A stretch of DNA of 64,000 bases from Flagellimonas aquimarina (lineage in GTDB: Bacteria; Bacteroidota; Bacteroidia; Flavobacteriales; Flavobacteriaceae). Both the position numbers and the translations under genes were made by a program. The notes under the pieces were generated by a model that saw only the letters and a list, made by a program, of their open reading frames with translations, was not told the DNA's origin and did not search any database. The first letter of the stretch is position 1. Each line of letters begins with the position of its first letter. Location: the NCBI RefSeq assembly GCF_003149745.1, contig NZ_QGEG01000001.1:806001-870000 (forward strand). The letters run 5' to 3'. Positions 9,116-16,656 of this stretch are shown here, piece after piece.

Positions 9116-9150
9116 AGCCATGTTATGTGCGCAAAAAGAGAAACAGGGAG

Positions 9151-9741
9151 TTAAGAATGAAGTTGTAGTAGCCTAGCAACGTATTTTCCAATTACATCAA
9201 ACTCTAAATTTACCATAGTGCCAGGCGTGTAGGTGTTAAATCTGGTGTGTTCGTAGGTGTACGGAATTATGGCAACACTAAAGGCGTCTTTTTCAGAATC
9301 CACAACGGTTAAACTAACACCGTCAACAGTAATGGACCCCTTTTCAATGGTAACATTGTTTAAGCTAGAATCATATTCAAAGCCAAAAACCCAGCTTCCA
9401 TCTTTTTGCTCAACAGAGATACAGTTTGCCGTTTGATCAACATGTCCTTGAACAATATGTCCGTCCAGCCTAGCACCCAATACCATTGCCCTTTCAAGAT
9501 TTACGACATCTCCAACCTTTAACTCGCCTAAACTGGTTTTGTCCAATGTCTCTTCAATAGCGGTCACAGTGTACCGGTCTTCCTCTAAAGCCACAACGGT
9601 TAAACATACTCCATTATGGGCAACACTTTGATCAATTTTTAGTTCCGAAGTGATTTTGGAGGAAACCGTAATATGCAAATTATCGCCCTCTTTGTCAAGC
9701 TTTTCAATTTTGCCTAAAGTCTCAATAATACCTGTAAACAT
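9151..9741 (-). CDS. ribE: Riboflavin synthase alpha chain
   Basis: A 196-residue cytoplasmic enzyme that dismutates two 6,7-dimethyl-8-ribityllumazine molecules to riboflavin. It has two lumazine-binding repeats (about residues 3-85 and 98-184). The start MFTGIIETLG, the first-repeat motif NGVCLTV, the linker DGHIVQGHVD and the second-repeat motif ITVDGVSLTVV are all present, and the length is normal. It stands alone and divergent from pdxA, with no FMN riboswitch visible in the 58-base gap. Confidence 0.97.
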   Translation of the reverse strand: MFTGIIETLGKIEKLDKEGDNLHITVSSKITSELKIDQSVAHNGVCLTVVALEEDRYTVTAIEETLDKTSLGELKVGDVVNLERAMVLGARLDGHIVQGHVDQTANCISVEQKDGSWVFGFEYDSSLNNVTIEKGSITVDGVSLTVVDSEKDAFSVAIIPYTYEHTRFNTYTPGTMVNLEFDVIGKYVARLLQLHS

Positions 9742-9799
9742 GAATCTTTTTAATTGAGTAGTTTTGTAATGTAAATGTAGCTATATCGCCCATTATTTT

Positions 9800-10852
9800 A
9801 TGAAGGAAAAAGGAAAAATAAAACTAGGGATTTCAATTGGGGATTTCAATGGCATTGGATGCGAAGTTGCGTTAAAGACTTTTGAAGACTCAAGAATGTT
9901 AGATTTCTGTACTCCAGTTATTTTTGCATCCAACAAAATGATATCCCAACAAAAATCAGATTTGGGACTCAACATAAGCTTTAATGGAGTAAGAGATGCT
10001 GCACAAGTAGTTGATGGAAAAATCAATATTGTGAATACATGGAAAGAAACACCTAAAGTTGATTATGGAAAAGCTACAGAAGAAGGAGGCAAATACGCCA
10101 TAAAGTCATTGAGGGCTGCTGTTTCCGCTTTAAAAAACAACAAGATTGATGTCCTTGTTACCGCCCCAATAAACAAGAACAACATTCAATCCGATGATTT
10201 TAATTTTCCAGGCCATACAGATTTTCTTGCTCAAGAATTAAAAGGCGAAAGCCTTATGTTCATGGTAACGGACTCTTTAAGGGTTGGTCTATTAACGGAC
10301 CATATAGCAGTTAAAGATGTTGCCCAGGCCATTACACCTACATTGATTAGGAATAAGGTGGAAACAATGGAAAAATCGCTAAAAATGGATTTTGGCATTA
10401 GGAGGCCTAAAATTGCCTTGCTCGGAATTAATCCCCATAGCGGAGATAACGGAACCATAGGGGAAGAGGATGATAAAATTTTAAAACCGGCAATACAAGA
10501 GCTGTTTGATCAAGGCACATTGGTCTATGGGCCATACTCGGCAGATAGTTTCTTTGGATCTAATTCCCATAATAATTTTGACGCCATTCTTGCCGCCTAT
10601 CATGATCAAGGACTCATTCCTTTTAAAACGCTCTCTTTTGGCAAAGGAGTAAATTATACCGCAGGGTTAGATAAAATACGCACATCTCCGGACCATGGAA
10701 CTGCCTATGAAATTGCAGGAAAAGGAATGGCAGATGAGAACTCGTTTAAAGAAGCTGTTTTTACGGCAATACAGGTATTTAAAAACCGCAGAGAGTACAT
10801 GGAACTGAATAAAAATCCTTTGCAAAAACAGAAGGTAAAGCGAGCAAGTTAA
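9800..10852 (+). CDS. pdxA: 4-hydroxythreonine-4-phosphate dehydrogenase
   Basis: A 350-residue NAD-dependent enzyme of the DXP-dependent pyridoxal phosphate pathway. It oxidises 4-phosphohydroxy-threonine, which then decarboxylates. Recognisable motifs are GISIGDFNGIG at the N-terminus, the metal-ligand region NFPGHTDFLAQEL, GINPHSGDNG, and AAYHDQGLIPFK near the C-terminus, which supply the His and Asp metal ligands. Length is normal. A promoter-like TAGTTTTG lies at 9759-9766, but I do not see a matching upstream TTG. Confidence 0.96.
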   Translation: MKEKGKIKLGISIGDFNGIGCEVALKTFEDSRMLDFCTPVIFASNKMISQQKSDLGLNISFNGVRDAAQVVDGKINIVNTWKETPKVDYGKATEEGGKYAIKSLRAAVSALKNNKIDVLVTAPINKNNIQSDDFNFPGHTDFLAQELKGESLMFMVTDSLRVGLLTDHIAVKDVAQAITPTLIRNKVETMEKSLKMDFGIRRPKIALLGINPHSGDNGTIGEEDDKILKPAIQELFDQGTLVYGPYSADSFFGSNSHNNFDAILAAYHDQGLIPFKTLSFGKGVNYTAGLDKIRTSPDHGTAYEIAGKGMADENSFKEAVFTAIQVFKNRREYMELNKNPLQKQKVKRAS

Positions 10853-10890
10853 AGCATAATGTTTTGCGCATTATATTTATTGCAATACAA

Positions 10891-10920
10891 TTGCAGTTTT
10901 CTAAATAAGTAGTATCTTTG
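10891..10920 (+). promoter_or_regulatory. Promoter of the YceD-rpmF-fabH-accBC operon
   Basis: TTG at 10891-10893, a 19-base spacer, and TATCTTTG at 10913-10920. This is a perfect fit to the Bacteroidetes sigma-A consensus TTG-N19-TAnnTTTG. The first gene starts about 43 bases downstream. Confidence 0.8.
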
Positions 10921-10962
10921 CACCCGCCTTTATGGGCTGGTACACAAACCTTAAGTGTAAAA

Positions 10963-11496
10963 ATGATGAAGCTGAAGGAGTTTTTTATTCCTTTTTCGGG
11001 ATTAAAGTTGGGGAAGCACGAGTTTGAGTATGATATTGATAATACGTTCTTTGAATCTTTTGAATACCAAGAGTTTAATGATGCTTCTGTGCATATTACC
11101 GCTATATTGGACAAGATGAACAATATGATGGAATTGGACATTGAGGCAAAGGGGACCGTAAATGTAGATGGTGATTTAACCGGCGAACCATTTGACCAGC
11201 CGATTTTATCAAATTTACATCTAGTGATTAAGTTTGGGGAAGAGTATGACGATGAGAATGACGAAATATTAGTTATTCCCCATGGCGAACATAAAGTCAA
11301 TATTTCTCAGTACATCTATGAAATGTTGGTGCTTGCAGTTCCACAAAAAAGAATCCACCCGGGAGTACTGGATGGAACCTTACAATCAGAAATCTTGGAT
11401 AAGCTAGAAGAATTGCAGCCAAAAGAAGTCAAAGAAGAATCAGAAAATACAGATCCCAGATGGGATGATTTAAAGAAGTTATTAACGGATAAATAG
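10963..11496 (+). CDS. YceD family protein (DUF177), large-rRNA accumulation factor
   Basis: About 177 residues. The likely start is one of the two consecutive ATGs at 10963/10966 ([17 protein letters not shown]). An open frame to 10918 extends through the promoter and is not used. The body has the pattern [23 protein letters not shown]...[10 protein letters not shown], the DUF177 core, although without the four zinc-binding cysteines seen in some relatives. The acidic tail ends [13 protein letters not shown], conserved in the family. YceD is needed for normal 23S rRNA levels, and the gene is nearly always next to rpmF, as here (7 bases). Confidence 0.88.
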   Translation: MMKLKEFFIPFSGLKLGKHEFEYDIDNTFFESFEYQEFNDASVHITAILDKMNNMMELDIEAKGTVNVDGDLTGEPFDQPILSNLHLVIKFGEEYDDENDEILVIPHGEHKVNISQYIYEMLVLAVPQKRIHPGVLDGTLQSEILDKLEELQPKEVKEESENTDPRWDDLKKLLTDK

Positions 11497-11503
11497 GTAT
11501 ATA

Positions 11504-11704
11504 ATGGCACATCCTAAAAGAAAAATCTCGAAAACCAGAAGAGATAAAAGAAGAACTCATTACAAGGCAACTGCTCCAACAATTGCTAAAGATTCTGCAA
11601 CAGGAGAAATGCACTTGTATCATAGAGCACATTGGCACGAAGGTAAATTGTACTATCGCGGTCAAGTGTTAATAGACAAAACAGAAGAAGAAACTGCTGC
11701 TTAG
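11504..11704 (+). CDS. rpmF: 50S ribosomal protein L32
   Basis: A 66-residue basic protein beginning [17 protein letters not shown], the unmistakable L32 N-terminus. A His/Tyr-rich second half ([19 protein letters not shown]) replaces the Cys zinc site, a form common in Bacteroidetes. It follows the YceD gene and is followed by a terminator-like hairpin, so transcription of the downstream fabH-acc genes is probably by read-through or a second promoter. Confidence 0.97.
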   Translation: MAHPKRKISKTRRDKRRTHYKATAPTIAKDSATGEMHLYHRAHWHEGKLYYRGQVLIDKTEEETAA

Positions 11705-11728
11705 TGGTTAACTTTTTAAAAATTATTG

Positions 11729-11760
11729 ACTCTCGTTTTTTTATAACGGGAGTTTTTTTA
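11729..11760 (+). terminator. Hairpin with U-run after rpmF
   Basis: ACTCTCG (11729-11735) pairs with CGGGAGT (11747-11753) across an 11-base loop, with one G-U pair, followed by TTTTTTT. It is a plausible intrinsic terminator or attenuator between rpmF and fabH. Confidence 0.72.
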
Positions 11761-11875
11761 TGGAATAAAGTTAATTTTAAAAACCAGCTCTTTTTGACTA
11801 AAAAGTCGTGGAAAATGACTATTTTTCACCGTTTTTGGGTCAATTCTTAATGTTTTTGACAAAAAGGACACTAAT

Positions 11876-12871
11876 ATGAAAAAACAAACAGCAGCTATTA
11901 CAGCTGTAGGAGGATATGTTCCCGATTTCGTTTTATCCAACAAAGTGTTGGAGACCATGGTAGATACCAATGACGAATGGATTACTTCTAGAACAGGAAT
12001 AAAGGAAAGAAGAATCTTAAAAAAGGAAAACGAAGGAACTTCATATTTGGCGATCAAAGCAGCCGAAGATTTAATAAAGAAAAGCGGCGTAGACCCATTG
12101 GAGATAGATTTTGTTTTGGTGGCCACAGCTACACCAGATATTCCAGTAGCTTCCACAGCGGCATATGTAGCTTCTCAGATAGGGGCCATTAATGCGTTTT
12201 CATATGATCTTCAGGCGGCATGTTCCAGCTTCTTGTTCGGTATGTCCACGGCCGCGAGTTATATAGAATCAGGAAGGTATAAAAAAGTACTCTTGATCGG
12301 AGCGGATAAGATGTCGTCGATTATTGATTATACTGATCGAACAACATGTATCATATTTGGCGATGGAGCTGGTGCGGCACTTTTTGAGCCCAATGAAGAG
12401 GGTTTGGGATTACAAGACGAATATTTAAGATCAGATGGCATAGGACGTCAGTTCTTAAAAATTGATGCAGGAGGTTCTATTTTGCCAGCATCAGAAGAAA
12501 CAATCAAGAACAAAAGACATTATGTTTACCAAGATGGGAAGTCGGTATTTAAATTTGCCGTATCCAATATGGCCGATGTTTCTGCCTTGATTATGGAGCG
12601 TAACAACCTTGGGCATGAAGATGTGCAATGGTTGGTGCCACACCAAGCAAACAAGCGTATTATTGACGCTACAGCAAATAGAATGGGAGTAGATAGTGAT
12701 AAGGTGATGATAAATATTCACAAGTACGGAAACACCACTTCTGCAACCCTGCCATTATTATTATTCGATTATGAAAAACAACTCAAAAAAGGAGACAATC
12801 TTATTTTTGCTGCTTTTGGAGGAGGTTTTACATGGGGGTCCATTTATCTAAAATGGGCATATAATTCTTAA
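11876..12871 (+). CDS. fabH: 3-oxoacyl-ACP synthase III (KAS III)
   Basis: A 331-residue thiolase-fold enzyme that condenses acetyl-CoA (or branched acyl-CoA) with malonyl-ACP to start fatty-acid synthesis. The catalytic triad is visible: Cys116 in LQAACSSFLFG, His256 in WLVPHQANKRI, and Asn286 in HKYGNTTSATLPLLL. The opening ITAVGGYVPDFVLSN and TNDEWITSRTGIKERRI are family hallmarks. It stands between rpmF and accB, the usual flavobacterial order (plsX is missing here). The start at 11876 is the first ATG after the upstream hairpin. Confidence 0.97.
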   Translation: MKKQTAAITAVGGYVPDFVLSNKVLETMVDTNDEWITSRTGIKERRILKKENEGTSYLAIKAAEDLIKKSGVDPLEIDFVLVATATPDIPVASTAAYVASQIGAINAFSYDLQAACSSFLFGMSTAASYIESGRYKKVLLIGADKMSSIIDYTDRTTCIIFGDGAGAALFEPNEEGLGLQDEYLRSDGIGRQFLKIDAGGSILPASEETIKNKRHYVYQDGKSVFKFAVSNMADVSALIMERNNLGHEDVQWLVPHQANKRIIDATANRMGVDSDKVMINIHKYGNTTSATLPLLLFDYEKQLKKGDNLIFAAFGGGFTWGSIYLKWAYNS

Positions 12872-12898
12872 AAAGCACAATTAACTAAATCATATTCC

Positions 12899-13390
12899 AT
12901 GGATATTAAGGAAATTCAAAGTCTAATCAAGTTTGTAGCCAAATCAGGTGCTAGCGAGGTGAAGTTGGAGATGGAAGACATCAAGATTACCATTCGTACA
13001 GGAAGCGAATCCGTTACACCAGAAACTACAATCGTACAGCAAATTCCTATGGCTCAAGCTCCGGTGGCTCCAGTGGCGGCTGCACCAGTAGCTGTAGAGG
13101 CGACTTCTTCAGAAACGGAACAAGCGGCGCCAGCGGCCGATGACTCAAAGTATATCACTATTAAATCTCCAATAATTGGCACGTTTTATAGAAAACCATC
13201 TCCAGACAAACCTGTTTTTGTTGAGGTGGGGAGCACCATTAACCAAGGAGATGTGCTTTGTGTAATTGAAGCAATGAAATTATTCAATGATATTGAGTCA
13301 GAAGTTTCTGGTAAAATTGTTAAGGTATTGGTTGATGATTCTTCACCTGTAGAGTTTGACCAGCCCTTATTTTTGGTTGACCCTTCCTAA
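12899..13390 (+). CDS. accB: Biotin carboxyl carrier protein of acetyl-CoA carboxylase
   Basis: A 163-residue protein with three parts. The N-terminal DIKEIQSLIKFVAKSGASEVKLE segment is typical of AccB, an Ala/Pro-rich linker spans about residues 50-82, and the C-terminal biotinyl domain carries EAMKLFND, with Lys127 as the biotinylation site. It carries the carboxyl group from biotin carboxylase (next gene) to the carboxyltransferase, whose genes are not in the window. It is 27 bases downstream of fabH. Confidence 0.97.
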   Translation: MDIKEIQSLIKFVAKSGASEVKLEMEDIKITIRTGSESVTPETTIVQQIPMAQAPVAPVAAAPVAVEATSSETEQAAPAADDSKYITIKSPIIGTFYRKPSPDKPVFVEVGSTINQGDVLCVIEAMKLFNDIESEVSGKIVKVLVDDSSPVEFDQPLFLVDPS

Positions 13391-13470
13391 TCAGATTCCA
13401 ATAGTTCAAATTTCAAAACCCGTGTAGAGGGATTTCGAGATGAAAACTTTAGGGCCTAACATGAAAAACT

Positions 13471-14823
13471 ATGTTTAAAAAAATATTGATTGCAAATAGA
13501 GGAGAGATTGCATTACGTATTATACGGACATGCAAGGAAATGGGGATCAAGACAGTGGCAGTATATTCCAAGGCAGATGAAGAGAGCCTTCATGTGCGTT
13601 TTGCGGACGAAGCTGTCTGCATTGGCCCTGCACCAAGCCATGAATCCTATTTGAAAATACCAAACATTATAGCAGCTGCAGAAATCACTAATGCAGATGC
13701 AATTCACCCAGGATATGGATTTCTTTCTGAGAACTCCAAATTCTCCAAGATATGCGCTGAACACGAGATCAAGTTTATTGGCGCCTCTGGAGATCAGATT
13801 GATAAAATGGGAGACAAGGCCACGGCCAAGGAGACCATGAAAAAAGCAGGTGTTCCAACAATTCCTGGTTCTGAGGGATTATTGAAGGATGTTGCTGATG
13901 CCAAGAAAATAGCCAAGAAAATGGGCTATCCCGTAATGATCAAAGCCACTGCGGGTGGTGGTGGAAAAGGAATGCGTGCCGTTTGGGCAGAAGATGAAAT
14001 GGAAAGCAGTTTTGAAAGTGCGGTACAAGAAGCCACGGCCGCATTTGGCAATGGTGGAATGTACATGGAAAAGTTGATAGAGGAACCTCGCCATATAGAA
14101 ATCCAAATTGTTGGTGATCAGTATGGTAAGGCCTGTCATTTATCTGAAAGAGATTGTTCGGTCCAGCGTAGGCACCAAAAACTGACTGAGGAGACCCCAT
14201 CCCCATTTATGACCGATAAGCTTAGGGACGACATGGGGAAAGCTGCTGTTAAAGCTGCTGAATTTATTAAATATGAAGGAGCTGGAACAGTAGAATTTTT
14301 GGTCGATAAACACCGTAATTTCTATTTTATGGAGATGAACACCCGTATTCAGGTTGAACATCCCATTACAGAACAAGTAGTTGATTACGATTTAATCCGT
14401 GAGCAGATTTTAGTAGCGGGAGGCGTGCCTATTTCCGGAAAAAATTATCTGCCAAAACTGCACTCAATAGAATGTAGAATCAATGCAGAGGATCCCTATA
14501 ATGATTTTAGACCTTCACCTGGTAAAATAACAACACTACATACACCAGGGGGGCATGGAATACGATTGGATACCCACGTATATAGTGGATATATGATTCC
14601 GCCAAACTACGATTCTATGATTGCCAAGCTAATAACTACGGCCCAAACTAGGGAAGAGGCAATCAATAAGATGCGCAGGGCACTTGATGAATTTGTAATT
14701 GAAGGTGTGAAAACGACAATCCCGTTCCATAGACAATTGATGGATCATCCAGATTATTTGGCGGGGAATTATACTACCAAATTTATGGAAGATTTTGAAA
14801 TAGACACAAAATATCAAGATTAA
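13471..14823 (+). CDS. accC: Acetyl-CoA carboxylase, biotin carboxylase subunit
   Basis: A 450-residue ATP-grasp enzyme that carboxylates the biotin on AccB using ATP and bicarbonate. Seen in order are [23 protein letters not shown] at the N-terminus (pre-ATP-grasp domain), [13 protein letters not shown], the ATP-binding Gly-rich loop [14 protein letters not shown] near residue 155, the [17 protein letters not shown] region, and the active-site segment [16 protein letters not shown]. Length is full. It is the last gene of the operon and is closed by a strong terminator. Confidence 0.98.
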   Translation: MFKKILIANRGEIALRIIRTCKEMGIKTVAVYSKADEESLHVRFADEAVCIGPAPSHESYLKIPNIIAAAEITNADAIHPGYGFLSENSKFSKICAEHEIKFIGASGDQIDKMGDKATAKETMKKAGVPTIPGSEGLLKDVADAKKIAKKMGYPVMIKATAGGGGKGMRAVWAEDEMESSFESAVQEATAAFGNGGMYMEKLIEEPRHIEIQIVGDQYGKACHLSERDCSVQRRHQKLTEETPSPFMTDKLRDDMGKAAVKAAEFIKYEGAGTVEFLVDKHRNFYFMEMNTRIQVEHPITEQVVDYDLIREQILVAGGVPISGKNYLPKLHSIECRINAEDPYNDFRPSPGKITTLHTPGGHGIRLDTHVYSGYMIPPNYDSMIAKLITTAQTREEAINKMRRALDEFVIEGVKTTIPFHRQLMDHPDYLAGNYTTKFMEDFEIDTKYQD

Positions 14824-14826
14824 AGC

Positions 14827-14852
14827 AACCCCGATGAAAGTCGGGGTTTTTA
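14827..14852 (+). terminator. Intrinsic terminator after accC
   Basis: AACCCCGA (14827-14834) and TCGGGGTT (14841-14848) form a perfect 8-bp stem with a 6-base loop, followed by a U-rich stretch. It ends five bases before the next start codon. Confidence 0.93.
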
Positions 14853-14856
14853 TTTG

Positions 14857-15975
14857 ATGGAATTAAGCTATTGGGAATATAAAACATGGTTGTCCAATGT
14901 AGATTTTGCAGTTATTGGAAGCGGTATCGTTGGTCTTAACTGCGCATTACATTTAAAAGAAAAGTATCCTAAAAGTAAAGTTTTAGTATTGGAAAAAGGC
15001 CCTTTACCTCAAGGGGCCAGCACCAAAAATGCTGGATTTGCCTGTTTTGGAAGTATTTCAGAACTGTTGTCCGATCTAAACACACATTCAGAGGAAAATG
15101 TTGTCGACTTGGTCAAGAAACGATGGGAAGGGATACAGGTTTTACGAACCCTTCTAGGAGACAAGGCAATTGGATTAGAACAGCATGGAGGACATGAACT
15201 TTTCCTAAAAAAAGATACTGTATTGTTTGAAAGGTGCTTAGAAGGTATGGATGCTTTAAATAAGCTGTTGAAACCCATTTTTGGGGCTGCCCCTTTTCTG
15301 AAAACCAAGAATGTTTTTGGATTTGAAAACATTCAAGACACTTATATTACCCAAGGATTTGAAGGACAATTGGACACGGGGAAACTGATGTCCACTTTGG
15401 TTGAAAAATGCTTAAAGACAGGAATACAAATTTTGAATGGTGTTGTTGTCAAGAAGCTTCAAGATTCTGGAAACACTGTTGAAGTGCAGACAAAAGAATT
15501 TTCTTTCAATGCTAAGAAAACATATATTGCCACCAACGGCTTTGCTTCGGAATTGTTAAAAAGCGAGACAGTACACCCCGCCAGAGCTCAAGTTTTAATT
15601 ACAAAACCGATCAGTAAACTTAAGATCAAAGGAACCTTTCATTTTGATGAAGGGTATTATTATTTCAGAAATGTGGATGACCGTATTCTTTTTGGCGGAG
15701 GTCGCAACATGGATTTTGAAGCAGAAAAAACATCTTCTTTTGGAAAAACGGCACTTGTTCAAGATGAACTTGAAAGACTCCTCAATACGGTTATATTTCC
15801 AAACCAAAAAATTGAAATTGATTATAGCTGGAGCGGAATAATGGGAGTGGGGCCACAAAAAACGCCTATTGTTAAACAGGTATCCAACAATGTTTATTGT
15901 GGAGTTCGCTTGGGGGGAATGGGAATTGCCCTAGGTAGTTTGGTCGGAAAAGAACTGGCCAATCTTTCTAATTAG
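14857..15975 (+). CDS. FAD-dependent oxidoreductase (DAO family)
   Basis: About 372 residues. The N-terminus VDFAVIGSGIVGLNCALHLKEKYP has the GxGxxG dinucleotide-binding motif, ending in LVLEKG for the ribose-binding acid. It is followed by GASTKNAGFACFGS, typical of DadA/ThiO-like amine and amino-acid oxidases, and the C-terminal half includes YSWSGIMGVGPQKTPIV. The substrate is unknown; small amines or amino acids such as glycine or sarcosine are usual. I place the start at ATG 14857, since 14854 is only a TTG inside the terminator tail. Its stop codon overlaps that of the convergent ABC ATPase gene by four bases. Confidence 0.85.
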   Translation: MELSYWEYKTWLSNVDFAVIGSGIVGLNCALHLKEKYPKSKVLVLEKGPLPQGASTKNAGFACFGSISELLSDLNTHSEENVVDLVKKRWEGIQVLRTLLGDKAIGLEQHGGHELFLKKDTVLFERCLEGMDALNKLLKPIFGAAPFLKTKNVFGFENIQDTYITQGFEGQLDTGKLMSTLVEKCLKTGIQILNGVVVKKLQDSGNTVEVQTKEFSFNAKKTYIATNGFASELLKSETVHPARAQVLITKPISKLKIKGTFHFDEGYYYFRNVDDRILFGGGRNMDFEAEKTSSFGKTALVQDELERLLNTVIFPNQKIEIDYSWSGIMGVGPQKTPIVKQVSNNVYCGVRLGGMGIALGSLVGKELANLSN

Positions 15976-16634
15976 ATCATTCTTCCATCTAAAAGGTTGA
16001 TAACACGAGACCCGTATTCGGCATTTTTCTCAGAGTGGGTCACTTGGATAATGGTCACCCCTTCATTGTTTAATTGCTTAAACAATTCCATGATTTCCTC
16101 TCCTTGCTTGGAGTTCAAATTCCCAGTGGGTTCATCGGCCAGAATCAGTTTTGGACTGGAAATCAATGCTCTTGCAATACCCACCAATTGCTGTTGTCCA
16201 CCACTCAACTGAGCTGGAAATAAGTCTTTCTTTCCCACAATATTAAAGCGATCCAACATATCGGCAACCATAGCTTTACGCTCAGAGCCTTTAAATTTTT
16301 TATAAAGCAACGGCATCTCTAAATTCTCTTTTACGGTTAATTCATCCAATAGATGATAAGATTGAAAGACAAAACCAATATATTCTTTGTACAAATTAGC
16401 CCTGTGCTTTTCTTTAAGTGTGTGAACAGACTCATCTAAAAAATTATATTCTCCTTCATCAAAGGCGTCTAACATGCCAATAACGTTCAATAAGGTAGAC
16501 TTACCAGAGCCAGATGGCCCCATAATAGAAATAAACTCACCTTCTTCCACATTTAGGTTGATGTCCTTTAATAAAAAGATACGTTGGCCACCAGAGTTGA
16601 CCCATTTAAAAATATTGTTAAGTTGTAAAAGCAT
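15972..16634 (-). CDS. LolD/MacB-type ABC ATPase, last gene of the large efflux operon
   Basis: A 220-residue ATPase of the LolD/MacB/FtsE group. Walker A is GPSGSGKST (about residue 39), the Q-loop region is YIGFVFQSYHLLDELTVKENLEMPL, Walker B is LILADEPTGNLN, and the H-loop is VTHSEKNAEYGSRVINL. The ABC signature reads LSGGQQQLVGIARAL, where the family normally has LSGGQQQRVAIARAL, so the Arg and Ala after the triple Gln are replaced. It lies 22 bases after the seventh permease gene and is the second ATPase of the operon. It most likely pairs with one or more of the neighbouring permeases. Confidence 0.92.
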   Translation of the reverse strand: MLLQLNNIFKWVNSGGQRIFLLKDINLNVEEGEFISIMGPSGSGKSTLLNVIGMLDAFDEGEYNFLDESVHTLKEKHRANLYKEYIGFVFQSYHLLDELTVKENLEMPLLYKKFKGSERKAMVADMLDRFNIVGKKDLFPAQLSGGQQQLVGIARALISSPKLILADEPTGNLNSKQGEEIMELFKQLNNEGVTIIQVTHSEKNAEYGSRVINLLDGRMI

Positions 16635-16656
16635 AATTATGTTTTATAAATTGAAC

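Noticed and set aside
9742-9799. FMN riboswitch upstream of ribE
   Set aside because: The gap is only 58 bases, too short for the conserved RFN element, and none of its conserved segments is present.
10918-10962. Longer start for the YceD gene
   Set aside because: It would begin within the -7 box of a very good promoter; the conserved MKLKEF start lies at 10963/10966.
11631-11650. TTGGCACGAAGG as a sigma-54 promoter in rpmF
   Set aside because: The -24 element fits, but the -12 GC is absent at the right spacing, and it lies inside a ribosomal protein gene.
13050-13105. Repetitive GCTCCGGTGGC-like stretch
   Set aside because: It encodes the Ala/Pro linker common to all AccB proteins, not a DNA repeat element.
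13173-13190. TTGGCACGTTTT as a sigma-54 promoter in accB
   Set aside because: No GC at -12; the bases encode conserved residues of the biotinyl domain (IIGTFYRKP).
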